This document shows positions 52,451-62,908 of a DNA stretch of 64,000 nt, piece by piece (within the stretch, counting starts at the first letter, position 1; each line of letters starts with the position of its first letter). A program made the translations under genes and the position numbers. This DNA comes from Ottowia flava. GTDB lineage: Bacteria > Pseudomonadota > Gammaproteobacteria > Burkholderiales > Burkholderiaceae_C. The stretch is from contig NZ_JBHUEJ010000036.1 of assembly GCF_042680565.1 (NCBI RefSeq), forward strand, positions 62,001 to 126,000, written 5' to 3'. The notes below the pieces were generated by a model that was not told where the DNA came from, did no database searches, and saw only the letters and a program-made list of their open reading frames with translations.

Positions 52451-53783
52451 TAAAAATCCCAAACGACCGAACATCATCTACATCGTCGCCGACGACCTGG
52501 GCTTTGCCGACCTTGGCTGCTACGGCGGCCGCGATGCGCGCTTCGGTCCCGTTTCGCCCGTGCTCGACCGGCTGGCCGCCAAGGGCTTGCGCATGACGCA
52601 GGGCTACAGCAATTCGCCCGTGTGCTCGCCCACGCGGTTCGGGTTGATCACCATGCGCTACCAGTACCGCCTGCGCGGCGCGGCCGAAGAGCCGATCAAC
52701 AGCAAGAGCAAGGGCAGCACCACGCTGGGCCTGCCGCCCGAGCACCCCACGCTGCCTTCGCTGCTGAAAGACGCGGGCTACCGCACGGCGCTGATGGGCA
52801 AATGGCACTTGGGCTACCCGCCCGTGTTCGGGCCGCTCAAATCGGGCTACGAGGAGTTCTTCGGCCCGATCTCGGGGGGCGTGGACTACTTCACCCACTG
52901 CAGCAACAACGGCACGCACGACCTGTACCTGGGCGATGGCGAGCACCACGAAGAGGGCTACCTCACCGACCTGATCAGCCAGCGCTCGGTCGACTACATC
53001 CAGCGCATGGCCCCCGGCGCGCAAGCCGGCACGCCGTTTTTTCTGAGCGTGCACTACACCGCGCCGCACTGGCCGTGGGAAACGCGCGACGACGCCGCGC
53101 TGGCCGAGGAGGTCAAGAACAACCTGTTCCACCTGCACGGCGGCAACATCCACACCTACCACCGCATGATCCACCACATGGACGAAGGCATTGGCCAGAT
53201 GGTGGAAGCGCTGGAAGCGAATGGCCTGCTGGACGACACCCTGATCGTCTTCACCAGCGACAACGGCGGCGAGCGCTTTTCCGACAACTGGCCGCTGGTC
53301 GGCGGCAAGATGGACCTGACCGAAGGCGGCATCCGCGTGCCGTGGATCGCCCACTGGCCGGCCGTTATCCCGCCCGGCGGCGTGACTGAGCAGGTCTGCA
53401 TGAGCATGGACTGGTCCGCCACTATGCTGGACGCCGCTGGTGGCCAGCCGCATGCCGATTACCCGCTCGACGGGGTCTCCCTCCTGCCTGTGCTGCGCGA
53501 CGCAGACGACACCTTCGCCCGCCCGCTGCACTGGCGCATGAACCACCGCGGGCAGCGCGCGCTGCGCGACGGCCCCTGGAAATACCTGCGCGTGGACGGC
53601 AACGACTACCTGTTCAACATCCCACAGGACGAGCGCGAGCGCGCCAACCTGGCCGCGCGCGAGCCCGACCGCCTGGCCGCCATGCGCGCCGCCTGGGAAG
53701 CCTGGGAAGCGACCATGCCGCCGATTCCCGCCGACGCGACGATCAGCCTGGGCTATTCCTACAAGGACATGCCGCAGCGCTGA
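52437..53783 (+). CDS. Sulfatase (formylglycine-dependent, alkaline-phosphatase fold)
   Basis: 448-residue type I sulfatase hydrolysing sulfate esters. N-terminal metal Asp pair in IVADDLGFADLG (D19/D20), formylglycine motif CSPTR with Cys at 63, GKWHLGYPP (Lys/His of the active site), APHWPWE and TSDNGGERFS (metal Asp/Asn). No signal peptide, so possibly cytoplasmic or exported otherwise. ATG 52437 and ATG 52446 are both possible starts; the first is inside the repeat. The Cys-type motif needs a sulfatase-modifying enzyme, not seen here. It closes the MarR-regulated Bug-Bug operon. Confidence 0.88.
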   Translation: MPKMSKNPKRPNIIYIVADDLGFADLGCYGGRDARFGPVSPVLDRLAAKGLRMTQGYSNSPVCSPTRFGLITMRYQYRLRGAAEEPINSKSKGSTTLGLPPEHPTLPSLLKDAGYRTALMGKWHLGYPPVFGPLKSGYEEFFGPISGGVDYFTHCSNNGTHDLYLGDGEHHEEGYLTDLISQRSVDYIQRMAPGAQAGTPFFLSVHYTAPHWPWETRDDAALAEEVKNNLFHLHGGNIHTYHRMIHHMDEGIGQMVEALEANGLLDDTLIVFTSDNGGERFSDNWPLVGGKMDLTEGGIRVPWIAHWPAVIPPGGVTEQVCMSMDWSATMLDAAGGQPHADYPLDGVSLLPVLRDADDTFARPLHWRMNHRGQRALRDGPWKYLRVDGNDYLFNIPQDERERANLAAREPDRLAAMRAAWEAWEATMPPIPADATISLGYSYKDMPQR

Positions 53784-53864
53784 CGCCCTGCGGTGAGCCG
53801 TCTGACCCGGCCGCGCTCCCGCTCAGCGCCACTGCGCAGCGCCATGGACCGCGCGCTGACTCGA

Positions 53865-54578
53865 CTACTCGTCCCGCTGCGCCGCGGCACCGCCGCGCGG
53901 CACGGCGATACCGCTCGAACTGGACGTCGTCCGCGTCTGCGCTGCAGGCGGGCGGGCCGGTGCGACCGGAATCGGGCGGTTGTCCAGCGTACCGCCGCCA
54001 TAGCTGGGCGGTCTCGGTCGCGGTGGCTCGATGGGCGGAGGCGGGTAAGCGCTGCCGGGGCCCCAGCCGCCCGGGTGCCCGTGTGGCGGCCTGTGCCCCG
54101 GCGGGAAGGCACCCCAAGGTTCGGGTTGAACGACGACCACGTCCGCCGGCGGCTGTTGGCCGCAGGCCAGCGCTGCGTTGTAGCGTGCGGTGCGGATCTG
54201 CTCGGGCGTGGACGAATTGCTGCGAGCGCGGAAATCGGCGTCGGCCATAGCGCGCTGGCACTGCGGCGTCTGCGACGGCGGCACGGCGGCGGCGTTGGCC
54301 GCGCGGTTGGCGACTTCCTGGCGGGCAGCTTCCTGGCGCAGGCGCTGTTCGTCCTGGGCCTGCAGTTGGCGTTCGGCAGCACGGCTGCGCGCCTGTTCGG
54401 CGGCCAGATCGTCGGCCTCACGTTCTGCCGGCGTGCGCGCCGGCACCACCAGTTCCCCACCATGGCAAGGCTGGTCGGTGTACACGGTGCGGCCGGTGGC
54501 CGGGTCCTTGCAACGGATGGCCTGGGCGCTGACCAGCGCCGGCAGAGTCAGCAGCAGAGCGATAGCCACGGTACGCAT
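53865..54578 (-). CDS. DUF4124 domain-containing exported protein
   Basis: 237-residue protein with a Sec signal peptide (about 1-20, LPALVSAQA) and a DUF4124 motif IRCKDPATGRTVYTDQPC (about 21-38). A Gln/Ala/Glu-rich helical part with coiled-coil character follows (about 55-95), then a Pro/Gly-rich tail. DUF4124 proteins are common small periplasmic proteins of unknown role in this group. ATG 54578 has GAGAGG upstream. Convergent with the sulfatase, 81 bases away. Confidence 0.78.
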   Translation of the reverse strand: MRTVAIALLLTLPALVSAQAIRCKDPATGRTVYTDQPCHGGELVVPARTPAEREADDLAAEQARSRAAERQLQAQDEQRLRQEAARQEVANRAANAAAVPPSQTPQCQRAMADADFRARSNSSTPEQIRTARYNAALACGQQPPADVVVVQPEPWGAFPPGHRPPHGHPGGWGPGSAYPPPPIEPPRPRPPSYGGGTLDNRPIPVAPARPPAAQTRTTSSSSGIAVPRGGAAAQRDE

Positions 54579-54685
54579 AAAAGGCCTCTCCATATGAATC
54601 AAGCGATGGTACTGATGAGCGAGCGATGGCGCTACCCACCCCCCTTAACGCGCCAGGCGGTGCACTCGCTTACCATCGGACGCTG

Positions 54686-56389
54686 ATGCTGCCTGCCCGA
54701 CTCACCCGCGCCATCCCGTTTCTCGCGCATCCTCGCCCTTCCGGCCCGCTGCTGCGCAGCGAGGCGCTGGCCGGCCTCACCGTCGGGCTGATGATGATCC
54801 CGCAGAGCGTGGCCTACGCCCACCTCGCGGGCATGCCACCGGTGACGGGCATCTACGCGTCCATCGTGCCAGCGCTGGTGGCGGTGTTCTTCTCGTCGTC
54901 GCAGCGCCTGTCGGTCGGGCCGACGGCCCTCACGGCGCTGCTGATCAGCGCCTCGCTGACCGGCATGGCGCAGCCCGGCAGCGCCGAGTGGATCCAACTG
55001 GCCGTGTGGCTGGCGCTGCTGACCGGCCTGCTGCAGGTCGTGCTGGGTTGGGCGCGCTTTGGCTGGCTGCTGAACCTGGTCAACGCGCCGGTGCTGATGG
55101 CTTTCACCCAGGCCGCGGCGGTGCTGATCATCACCTCGCAGATCCCGTCGCTGTTGGGCTTCGGCGGCGGCTGGCGCTTCATGCTACACACGCCATCGTT
55201 CGACTGGGCATCGGCCGTGTTCGGTGTGGCCACGCTGGCGCTGCTGATGGGCGCGCGGCGCTGGCGACCCGGTTTCCCGACGGTGTTGGTGATCGTTCTG
55301 GCCACGGCCGCCATTAGCCACTTCGCGGGCTTTGAAGCGCATGGCGGCAAGGTGGTAGGCACGCTGCCCAGCGGCCTGCCCAGCCTGTACGTGCCGGGCT
55401 GGATCGGCTGGGACACGCTGGGCCAGCTGGTCCTGCCGGTGCTGGTGATCACGCTGGTCAGCTTCCTCGAGACCGCCTCGTCCGCCAAGGTCGACAGCGA
55501 ACGCAAGGGCGAGCGCTGGGACCAGGACCAGGACCTGGTCGGCCAGGGCCTGGCCAAGATCGCCTCAGGCTTTTCCGGCGCTTTCGCCACCAGCTCGTCG
55601 TTCTCGCGCTCGGCGCTCAACCTGTACGCGGGTGCGCAGACCGGCTGGGCGACGATCTTCTCGACCCTGGTGGTGCTGCTGGCGCTGCTGTTCTTCACGC
55701 CGGTGCTGCGCCCGGTGCCGCAGTCCGTGCTGGCGGCGATCGTGGTGGCGGCGGTCATCGGCCTGCTCAAGCCGCGCGAATTCCGCCGGCTGTGGCGGCT
55801 GTCGCGCGTGGAATCGGTGATCGCCGCGGTCACGTTCGGGGTCACGATCCTGGCCGCGCCAGCGCTGTACTGGGGCGTGCTGACCGGCGTGGTGATGTCG
55901 CTGTCGCTGTTTCTGTACCAGCGCCTGCACCCGCGCATCATCGAATTGGGCATGCACCCCGACGGCAGCCTGCGCGACCGCCACCTGTGGCAGCTGCCAC
56001 CGCTGGCGCCCCAGTCCTACGCGTTGCGCATGGACGCCGCGCTGGACTTCGCCGCCGCCGGCCAGTTCGAGCGCAACGTGATCGAGTATTTGACCGAGCA
56101 CCCGCACACGCGCCACGTGTTCCTGTTCGCGCAGTCGATCAACCGCATCGACGCGACCGGGGTCGAGGTCTTCTTGCGCTTGATGTCGCAACTGCAGCAG
56201 CGCGACGTGGTGCTGCACCTGGTGGGCATCAAGCTGCCGGTCGAAAAGGTGCTGCTGGCCGCGGGCGCGTTGGCGCCCCACCCGAAGGTGCAGGTCTACC
56301 GCACGGAAAACGAAGGGCTGGCCGCCCTGCGCGCCATCGAGCTGGCCGCGCGGCGCGAGCCGGCAGACTTGGCTGCCGCGGCGATCTGA
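54686..56389 (+). CDS. SulP-family anion transporter (second copy)
   Basis: 567-residue SLC26/SulP transporter: N-terminal transport motif MMIPQSVAYAHLAGMPPVTGIY, VGPTALTALLISASL, NLVNAPVLMAFTQAAA and FSGAFATSSSFSRSALNLYAG, then a C-terminal STAS domain (about 430-550). This branch is typically a sulfate or bicarbonate transporter. It differs clearly from the SulP at 26152. The start ATG 54686 gives a normal N-terminus; an ATG 60 bases earlier would add an unconserved segment. It follows the sulfatase cluster, so a link to sulfate handling is possible but unproven. Confidence 0.88.
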   Translation: MLPARLTRAIPFLAHPRPSGPLLRSEALAGLTVGLMMIPQSVAYAHLAGMPPVTGIYASIVPALVAVFFSSSQRLSVGPTALTALLISASLTGMAQPGSAEWIQLAVWLALLTGLLQVVLGWARFGWLLNLVNAPVLMAFTQAAAVLIITSQIPSLLGFGGGWRFMLHTPSFDWASAVFGVATLALLMGARRWRPGFPTVLVIVLATAAISHFAGFEAHGGKVVGTLPSGLPSLYVPGWIGWDTLGQLVLPVLVITLVSFLETASSAKVDSERKGERWDQDQDLVGQGLAKIASGFSGAFATSSSFSRSALNLYAGAQTGWATIFSTLVVLLALLFFTPVLRPVPQSVLAAIVVAAVIGLLKPREFRRLWRLSRVESVIAAVTFGVTILAAPALYWGVLTGVVMSLSLFLYQRLHPRIIELGMHPDGSLRDRHLWQLPPLAPQSYALRMDAALDFAAAGQFERNVIEYLTEHPHTRHVFLFAQSINRIDATGVEVFLRLMSQLQQRDVVLHLVGIKLPVEKVLLAAGALAPHPKVQVYRTENEGLAALRAIELAARREPADLAAAAI

Positions 56390-56399
56390 CGGCTGACAA

Positions 56400-56456
56400 C
56401 TATCAAATCAGGAGCTGGTCGCGCAGACTGCTGTAGGGTCAAAGGCCAATTTGATG
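56400..56456 (+). repeat. Short intergenic repeat (copy 11)
   Basis: CTATCAAATCAGGAGCTGGT, then CGCAGACTGCTGTAGGGTCA and an AATTTG end; lies between the SulP and BLUF genes. Confidence 0.8.
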
Positions 56457-56496
56457 CGGCACAGCCTGGCACGGCCGCCGATGACCCAGGCGCCGA

Positions 56497-56919
56497 TCAG
56501 GGATGGCAGGCGATGCTGGCGGTGGCCGCCAGTTCGTCGAGCAACGCCAGAGACACCTTGCCCGACACCGCGTAGGGGTCGAGCACGGCGCGCTCAGAGT
56601 ATTTCAGCAGCACGCTGGCGTTGACGCGACCGACGTCGACGAGGCCCATGGTCCAGCCGCCAAAACGGCGCTCCTGGATTTCCTCGAAGTGCAGCAGCGC
56701 CACGTCCTTGTGGCGCGGGTCGCGCTGGATGGTGCCGTACAGGTCGCTCACGGCCTGGCGGCCACCTTCGATGGCCTGCATGAACACGCCACCGCCGTAG
56801 GCCAGCACGCCGGTGATGCCGGTCTGCTGGTTGTGCTGGCGCGCGGAGGCCAGGATGCTGTTGACCACCGCCGGTGAAGGGTCGACGGCGCGGCTGGCGT
56901 AGAGCAGGCGGACGAGCAT
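56497..56919 (-). CDS. BLUF-domain blue-light photoreceptor
   Basis: 140-residue protein: a lone BLUF domain. The flavin-switch residues are present: Tyr 7 (LLYASR), Asn 30 (RQHNQQTG) and Gln 48 (VFMQAIEGG), with spacing close to that of known BLUF proteins. FAD is the cofactor. No output domain is attached, so it acts through a partner. It begins two bases after the folE stop (TGA-CC-ATG), hence almost certainly co-translated with GTP cyclohydrolase I. Role in light control unknown. Confidence 0.9.
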   Translation of the reverse strand: MLVRLLYASRAVDPSPAVVNSILASARQHNQQTGITGVLAYGGGVFMQAIEGGRQAVSDLYGTIQRDPRHKDVALLHFEEIQERRFGGWTMGLVDVGRVNASVLLKYSERAVLDPYAVSGKVSLALLDELAATASIACHP

Positions 56920-56921
56920 GG

Positions 56922-57644
56922 TCAGTTCTTCTGCGGGATCAGGGAAAGAAACTCGCGGCGCAGGTTCATGTCCTTCAGGAACACGCCGCGCATGACCGAG
57001 TTGATCATCTTGCTGTCCACGTCCTTCACGCCGCGCCAAGCCATGCAGAAGTGCGTGGCTTCCATGACGATGGCCAGGCCGTCGGGCTTGGTCTTGGACT
57101 GGATCAGGTCGGCCAGCTGCACCACCGCCTCTTCCTGGATCTGGGGGCGGCCCATGATCCATTCGGCCAGGCGCGCGTACTTCGACAGGCCGATGACGTT
57201 GGTGTGCTCGTTGGGCAGCACGCCGATCCACAGCTTGCCCATCACGGGGCAGAAATGGTGGCTGCAGGCCGAACGCACGGTGATCGGGCCGACGATCATC
57301 AGCTCGTTCAGGCGTTCGGCGTTGGGGAATTCGGTGATCGTCGGGCTTTGCACGTAGCGGCCGTTGAACACCTCGTTGACGTACATCTTGGCCACGCGCC
57401 GCGCGGTGTTGGCGGTGTTGTGGTCGCCCTCGGTGTCGATCACCATGCTGTCGAGCACGCCCTGCATCTTGTCCGTGACTTCGTCCAGCAGCGCCTCCAG
57501 CTCGCCCGGCTGGATGAATTCGGCGATGTTGTCGTTGGCATTGAAGCGCCGCTTGGCCGCCTGCAGGCGCTCGCGGATCTTCACGGACACGGGCGTGCCT
57601 TCGTCAGCGGCGTCGGGTGGGGGCAAGTCGGGTTCGGGCTTCAT
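56922..57644 (-). CDS. folE: GTP cyclohydrolase I FolE
   Basis: First enzyme of folate synthesis, converting GTP to 7,8-dihydroneopterin triphosphate. The 240-residue product has the Zn/catalytic motif CSHHFCP (C127, H130), GVLPNEHTNVIGLSKYARL, and C200 in EATHFCMAWRGV. Residues 1-35 form an extra Pro/Asp-rich N-terminus. ATG 57644 is used; an earlier ATG 24 bases upstream is possible. It is co-transcribed with the BLUF gene. A repeat lies between it and the EEP gene upstream on the same strand. Confidence 0.95.
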   Translation of the reverse strand: MKPEPDLPPPDAADEGTPVSVKIRERLQAAKRRFNANDNIAEFIQPGELEALLDEVTDKMQGVLDSMVIDTEGDHNTANTARRVAKMYVNEVFNGRYVQSPTITEFPNAERLNELMIVGPITVRSACSHHFCPVMGKLWIGVLPNEHTNVIGLSKYARLAEWIMGRPQIQEEAVVQLADLIQSKTKPDGLAIVMEATHFCMAWRGVKDVDSKMINSVMRGVFLKDMNLRREFLSLIPQKN

Positions 57645-57678
57645 GGTGTCCCGCGATGGTAGCAGCATTGTTTACAAA

Positions 57679-57733
57679 CAAAAAAGGCACTGGCGCTACA
57701 GCCACCTGCGCAATCAGCTACGATTTAAATAGC
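57679..57733 (-). repeat. Short intergenic repeat (copy 12)
   Basis: AAAAAAGGCACTGGCGCTAC, then GCCACCTGCGCAATCAGCTA and an ATTTAAATAG end. It fills the gap between the EEP gene and folE, in the presumed operon. Confidence 0.8.
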
Positions 57734-57734
57734 A

Positions 57735-58520
57735 TCAGAAGCGCGATTCAGAGAGCGCGCCGTGCATCTTGAACTCGGCGATCAGCGGCAGGTGGTCGGA
57801 CATGCGGCTCCACACCCGCCCGCGCGGCGCCGCCAGGCTGAGCGGCTGCAGATCGCGCGCGTAGATGTGGTCGAGCTGCGCCACCGGAAAGCGCGAGGGG
57901 TAGGTCAGCGTGCGCGGACCCTCGAAGGCGTGCAGCGAGTCAACACGCAGCAACTTGCGCACGCGCGTGCCCCAGTCGTTGAAGTCGCCCGCCACCACCA
58001 GCGGCGCGCCCAGCGGCACCTCGCGCGCGATGTAGCGGCGCAGGTGCACCGCCTGACGCACGCGGCTGGCCGGCAGCAGGCCGAAGTGCACCACGATGGC
58101 GTGCACGTTGACCCCGGCCACCTGCAGCTCAACGTGCAGCAGGCCGCGCTGCTCGAAGCGGTGGTCGGACATGTCCTCGTGGCAGTGCCGCACGATCGGC
58201 CAGCGCGACAGCAGCGCGTTGCCGTGTTCGCCGTCGCGCGTGATGGCGTTGGTGTGGTAGACCGCTTCGTAGCCTTCAGGCGCCAGAAACTCGGCCTGCG
58301 GCTGCTCGGGCCAGCCGGTGAAATAGGTCGCTTCGCGCCGGTTCATGCGGCGCACTTCCTGCAGGCACACGATGTCGGCGTCGAGCGTTTCGACCGCCAG
58401 GGCCAGGTTGTGGATTTCCAGGCGGCGCGTGGGGCCCATGCCCTGCACGCCCTTGTGGATGTTGTAGGTGGCCACCCGCAGCATGAACGGGTCGGCCTGG
58501 GAGCTTGCGGTGTCTTTCAT
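57735..58520 (-). CDS. Endonuclease/exonuclease/phosphatase family protein
   Basis: 261-residue EEP-superfamily hydrolase: VATYNIHKGV (Asn, metal site), VCLQEVRRM (Glu), VHFGLLPASR, VVAGDFNDW and SDHLPLIAEF at the C-terminus (Asp-His pair). The family includes nucleases, phosphatases and phospholipase-like enzymes; substrate unknown. Start ATG 58520 overlaps the nudB stop by four bases, so the pair is translationally coupled. Confidence 0.87.
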   Translation of the reverse strand: MKDTASSQADPFMLRVATYNIHKGVQGMGPTRRLEIHNLALAVETLDADIVCLQEVRRMNRREATYFTGWPEQPQAEFLAPEGYEAVYHTNAITRDGEHGNALLSRWPIVRHCHEDMSDHRFEQRGLLHVELQVAGVNVHAIVVHFGLLPASRVRQAVHLRRYIAREVPLGAPLVVAGDFNDWGTRVRKLLRVDSLHAFEGPRTLTYPSRFPVAQLDHIYARDLQPLSLAAPRGRVWSRMSDHLPLIAEFKMHGALSESRF

Positions 58521-58990
58521 GAGGGAATTCCTGCGCCAATGCTCGCAAAGCGCGGCAGCAGCAGGCAGGCCTCGGCGTTGGAGGGCGAATAGCACCAGTC
58601 GGCCGCTTCGCGCCAGGGCAGCCAGCGGTGGTCGGTGTGTTCGCGCGGGTTCAAGGTGATCGGTGTGCCTTCGGGCACGCACAGGCCGAACACATGCTCG
58701 ACATTGCGGGTCACGCCCGGGGCGTAGCGGAAAAGCCACTGAGGGTAGATGTCGTAGACGTTTTCCAGTTCCCAATCCGTCAGCGTGCAGCCGGGCGCAT
58801 CGGCATCGATGCCGGTTTCTTCGGCCACTTCGCGCGCGGCGGTGGCAGAAAAGGGCTCGTCTTCGGCGTCCTTGCTGCCGGTCACCCCCTGCCAGAAGGC
58901 GGCGCTGGCGTCGGCCCGGCGGATCAACAGCACCTCCAGCGCGGCGGTGTGGATCACCACCAGCACGGATTGCGGAATCTTGAAGCGCAT
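58517..58990 (-). CDS. nudB: Dihydroneopterin triphosphate pyrophosphatase NudB
   Basis: 157-residue Nudix hydrolase that removes pyrophosphate from dihydroneopterin triphosphate, the step after FolE in folate synthesis. The Nudix box is complete: GSKDAEDEPFSATAA then REVAEETGI (about 38-61). NudB-like features include VIHTAALEVLLIRRAD and WQGVTGS. It is linked to aspS and to EEP, as in many betaproteobacteria. The presence of folE 1 kb away strengthens this assignment. Confidence 0.92.
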   Translation of the reverse strand: MRFKIPQSVLVVIHTAALEVLLIRRADASAAFWQGVTGSKDAEDEPFSATAAREVAEETGIDADAPGCTLTDWELENVYDIYPQWLFRYAPGVTRNVEHVFGLCVPEGTPITLNPREHTDHRWLPWREAADWCYSPSNAEACLLLPRFASIGAGIPS

Positions 58991-59036
58991 GGGGTTCACG
59001 CCCAAAGCCCGTGAACGCGCGGGTGCCGCCCGCCCG

Positions 59037-59408
59037 TCAGACGCGGCGCGTGAAGGCGCGCACCATGGGTTGGACGCGCTGCACCATCTGCCAGGCCGCG
59101 AACGCGCGCGTGCCCAGCCGCATGAAGGCGCGCGGACGGGCCACCACGGCGCCCAGCAGGGCCGCGCCCGCCGCCGCCACCAGGCCAGGGTGCGCCTTGA
59201 CCCAGCCCAGCCCCTCGGCGACACGGTCGGTTGCCCGAAAAGCGGGCTGGATGCCGGTGGCCTTGAAGGAAAGCTGGTGGCGCAGGTACTCCGACCGCAT
59301 CTTGAGCGCGTCGCGCCGCGCCAGCAGGTCGTCATCAACGTCGATGCGCTTGTGCCCCGCGCGCACCGCCTGGTCGGCGGTGGTGTCGGCATGGTGCTTG
59401 CTGGTCAT
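59037..59408 (-). CDS. YqjK-like small protein
   Basis: 123-residue hypothetical protein with a central hydrophobic stretch (about 75-90, GLVAAAGAALLGAVVA) and Arg-rich flanks; resembles the YqjK-type partner of YqjE/YqjD. Start ATG overlaps the YqjE stop by four bases. Function unknown; probably a membrane protein of the yqjD-yqjE-yqjK unit. Confidence 0.65.
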   Translation of the reverse strand: MTSKHHADTTADQAVRAGHKRIDVDDDLLARRDALKMRSEYLRHQLSFKATGIQPAFRATDRVAEGLGWVKAHPGLVAAAGAALLGAVVARPRAFMRLGTRAFAAWQMVQRVQPMVRAFTRRV

Positions 59409-59797
59409 GGCGCATCACCCCGCAAACGATGCTGGTCCCGACGCAGTTCTTCGCGCGTAACGCTGAACATCTCGACCAGACCGCGCAGCTTGCCGCGCGC
59501 CAGGATCATCAGCACGATGCCGCCGCCCAGAAAAAGCGTGGTGAAAATGGCCAGCGCGAGCAGGGGGTGCGTGGCCCACATGGCCACGGTGATCAGCAGC
59601 GCCAAGAAAATGATGCCAAACGCGGCGAGCACCGCACCCAACACGCCATAGACGCACACCAGGATGAGCCGCTGCAGCCCGATGCGGGCCTCGATGGTCA
59701 GCAGCTCCAGCCGGACTTCGGCCAGCTCCAGGATGTTGGCGACCCACCCGCGCACGCGGGCTTCGCTGCGACCGGCGCTGGACGATTCGTTGGCCAT
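59405..59797 (-). CDS. YqjE-family phage-holin-like membrane protein (DUF1469)
   Basis: 130-residue protein: two hydrophobic helices (about 43-72 and 77-100) flanked by charged ends, with LELAEVRLELLTIEARIGLQRL before the first. It matches the YqjE/DUF1469 family. It overlaps the YqjK-like gene and lies 77 bases from the DUF883 gene upstream. Confidence 0.83.
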   Translation of the reverse strand: MANESSSAGRSEARVRGWVANILELAEVRLELLTIEARIGLQRLILVCVYGVLGAVLAAFGIIFLALLITVAMWATHPLLALAIFTTLFLGGGIVLMILARGKLRGLVEMFSVTREELRRDQHRLRGDAP

Positions 59798-59874
59798 GGC
59801 GGAGAAATCAGATGACGGCTATCAGGGCGCGTGGCCGCCAGCGCCCCGCGCCCGCAGCCACATGCCCCAGGGCA

Positions 59875-60204
59875 TCAACGGCGGCCGAGCAGCACGCCGA
59901 TCAGGATGCCCAGCGCCGCGGCGGCGCCGATCGACGACCAAGGGTTGTCGTGCACGTATTCGTCGGTGGCGGTCGCAGCCAAACGGGCGCGGGCGCGCAC
60001 GGCAGCGTCGGCATCGGCCAGTTTTTCGCGCGCCATGCTCAGGTTTTCCTTCGCTCGGGCGCGCAGCTCGGCGATTTTGGTATCGGTTTGACCGGCGGTG
60101 GCAGCCAGCAGGTCTTCCGCGTCGGAAATCACCCGGCGCAGGTTGGCGACGAGTTGTTCCTTGGTTTCGACAGCCGAATCCGCGAGGTCAGACGTATAGG
60201 ACAT
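59875..60204 (-). CDS. DUF883 / YqjD-like protein (second copy)
   Basis: 109-residue member of the ElaB/YqjD family: helical N-terminus (LRRVISDAEDLLAATAG, about 22-38), NPWSSIGAAAALGILIGVLL at the C-terminal membrane segment and a GRR end. The best candidate in this window for the real yqjD, since YqjE- and YqjK-like genes follow it. Paralogue of the protein at 49288. Confidence 0.86.
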   Translation of the reverse strand: MSYTSDLADSAVETKEQLVANLRRVISDAEDLLAATAGQTDTKIAELRARAKENLSMAREKLADADAAVRARARLAATATDEYVHDNPWSSIGAAAALGILIGVLLGRR

Positions 60205-60308
60205 AAGTGCACTCCTTCAGAGGGGAAAATCCATCGTAACAGAGCGCCCCGCAGCGCCGCGTAGGACGGCGCCGAAGTCCGCCGGCTGCGGGCTTCGGCG
60301 AGAAACCG

Positions 60309-62105
<1,797 letters not shown>

Positions 62106-62127
62106 AGCTTGCTTGACTTTCAGGGAT

Positions 62128-62892
62128 TCAGAGTTCGGGGCGAGCGCCCACAGGGTCCGCCAGCGCATGGAGCGCGGCGGCCTCGGCGGCGGTGTCGCCC
62201 TGGGTTGGCAGGGGTCCGGTCACACCCGGCACCTGGGGCACAGGCGCTGGCGTGCCCGGGCGCGGATCGCGCAGCGGTGGCACGACCACCCCCATGGAAA
62301 TGACGTACTTGAGCGCTTCGTCCACGCTCATCTTCAGCTCGACCACATCGGCTCGCGGGACCATCAGGAAAAAGCCGGAGGTCGGGTTCGGTGTGGTCGG
62401 CACGTAGACACTGACGTAGTCGCCATCGAGCAACCGCGCCACCTCGCCCCCCGGCCGCCCGGTCAGGAAGGCGATGGTCCACGCGCCCTGGCGCGGGTAC
62501 TGGATCAGCAGCGCCTTGGAAAACGCCTGGCCCGAACCCGAGAACAGCGTGTCCGAGACCTGCTTGACGCTGGAATAAATGCTGCGCACGACCGGAATGC
62601 GGACCATCAGCCGGTCCCACTGGCGCAACCACCATTGCCCGAACATGTTGGCCACGAACAGGCCGGTGGCCAGGATCACGACCGCCACCAGCAGAACGCC
62701 CAGGCCAGGGACATGGCGCAACTGGTCGGCCACCGCCTCGAACCCGGGGATCATGGCTTCGGCCGCGGCCAGCACGCCCAGGAAGATGCTGTCCAGGATG
62801 CCCAGCAACCACAGCAGCACCCACACCGTCACGCCCATGGGCAGCCACACCAGCAGGCCGGTGATGAAGTACTGCCGCAGGCGGGACATCAT
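62128..62892 (-). CDS. DUF502 family membrane protein
   Basis: 254-residue protein: two membrane helices (about 8-32 and 62-85) and a cytoplasmic or periplasmic domain with RIPVVRSIYSSVKQVSDTL, FLTGRPGGE and VYVPTTPNPTSGFF, the signature of DUF502. An Ala/Pro-rich tail follows (about 205-254). Function unknown. It lies between fmdB and aspS, a conserved arrangement. Confidence 0.88.
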   Translation of the reverse strand: MMSRLRQYFITGLLVWLPMGVTVWVLLWLLGILDSIFLGVLAAAEAMIPGFEAVADQLRHVPGLGVLLVAVVILATGLFVANMFGQWWLRQWDRLMVRIPVVRSIYSSVKQVSDTLFSGSGQAFSKALLIQYPRQGAWTIAFLTGRPGGEVARLLDGDYVSVYVPTTPNPTSGFFLMVPRADVVELKMSVDEALKYVISMGVVVPPLRDPRPGTPAPVPQVPGVTGPLPTQGDTAAEAAALHALADPVGARPEL

Positions 62893-62908
62893 GGGAAGTC
62901 GCGGTCAA

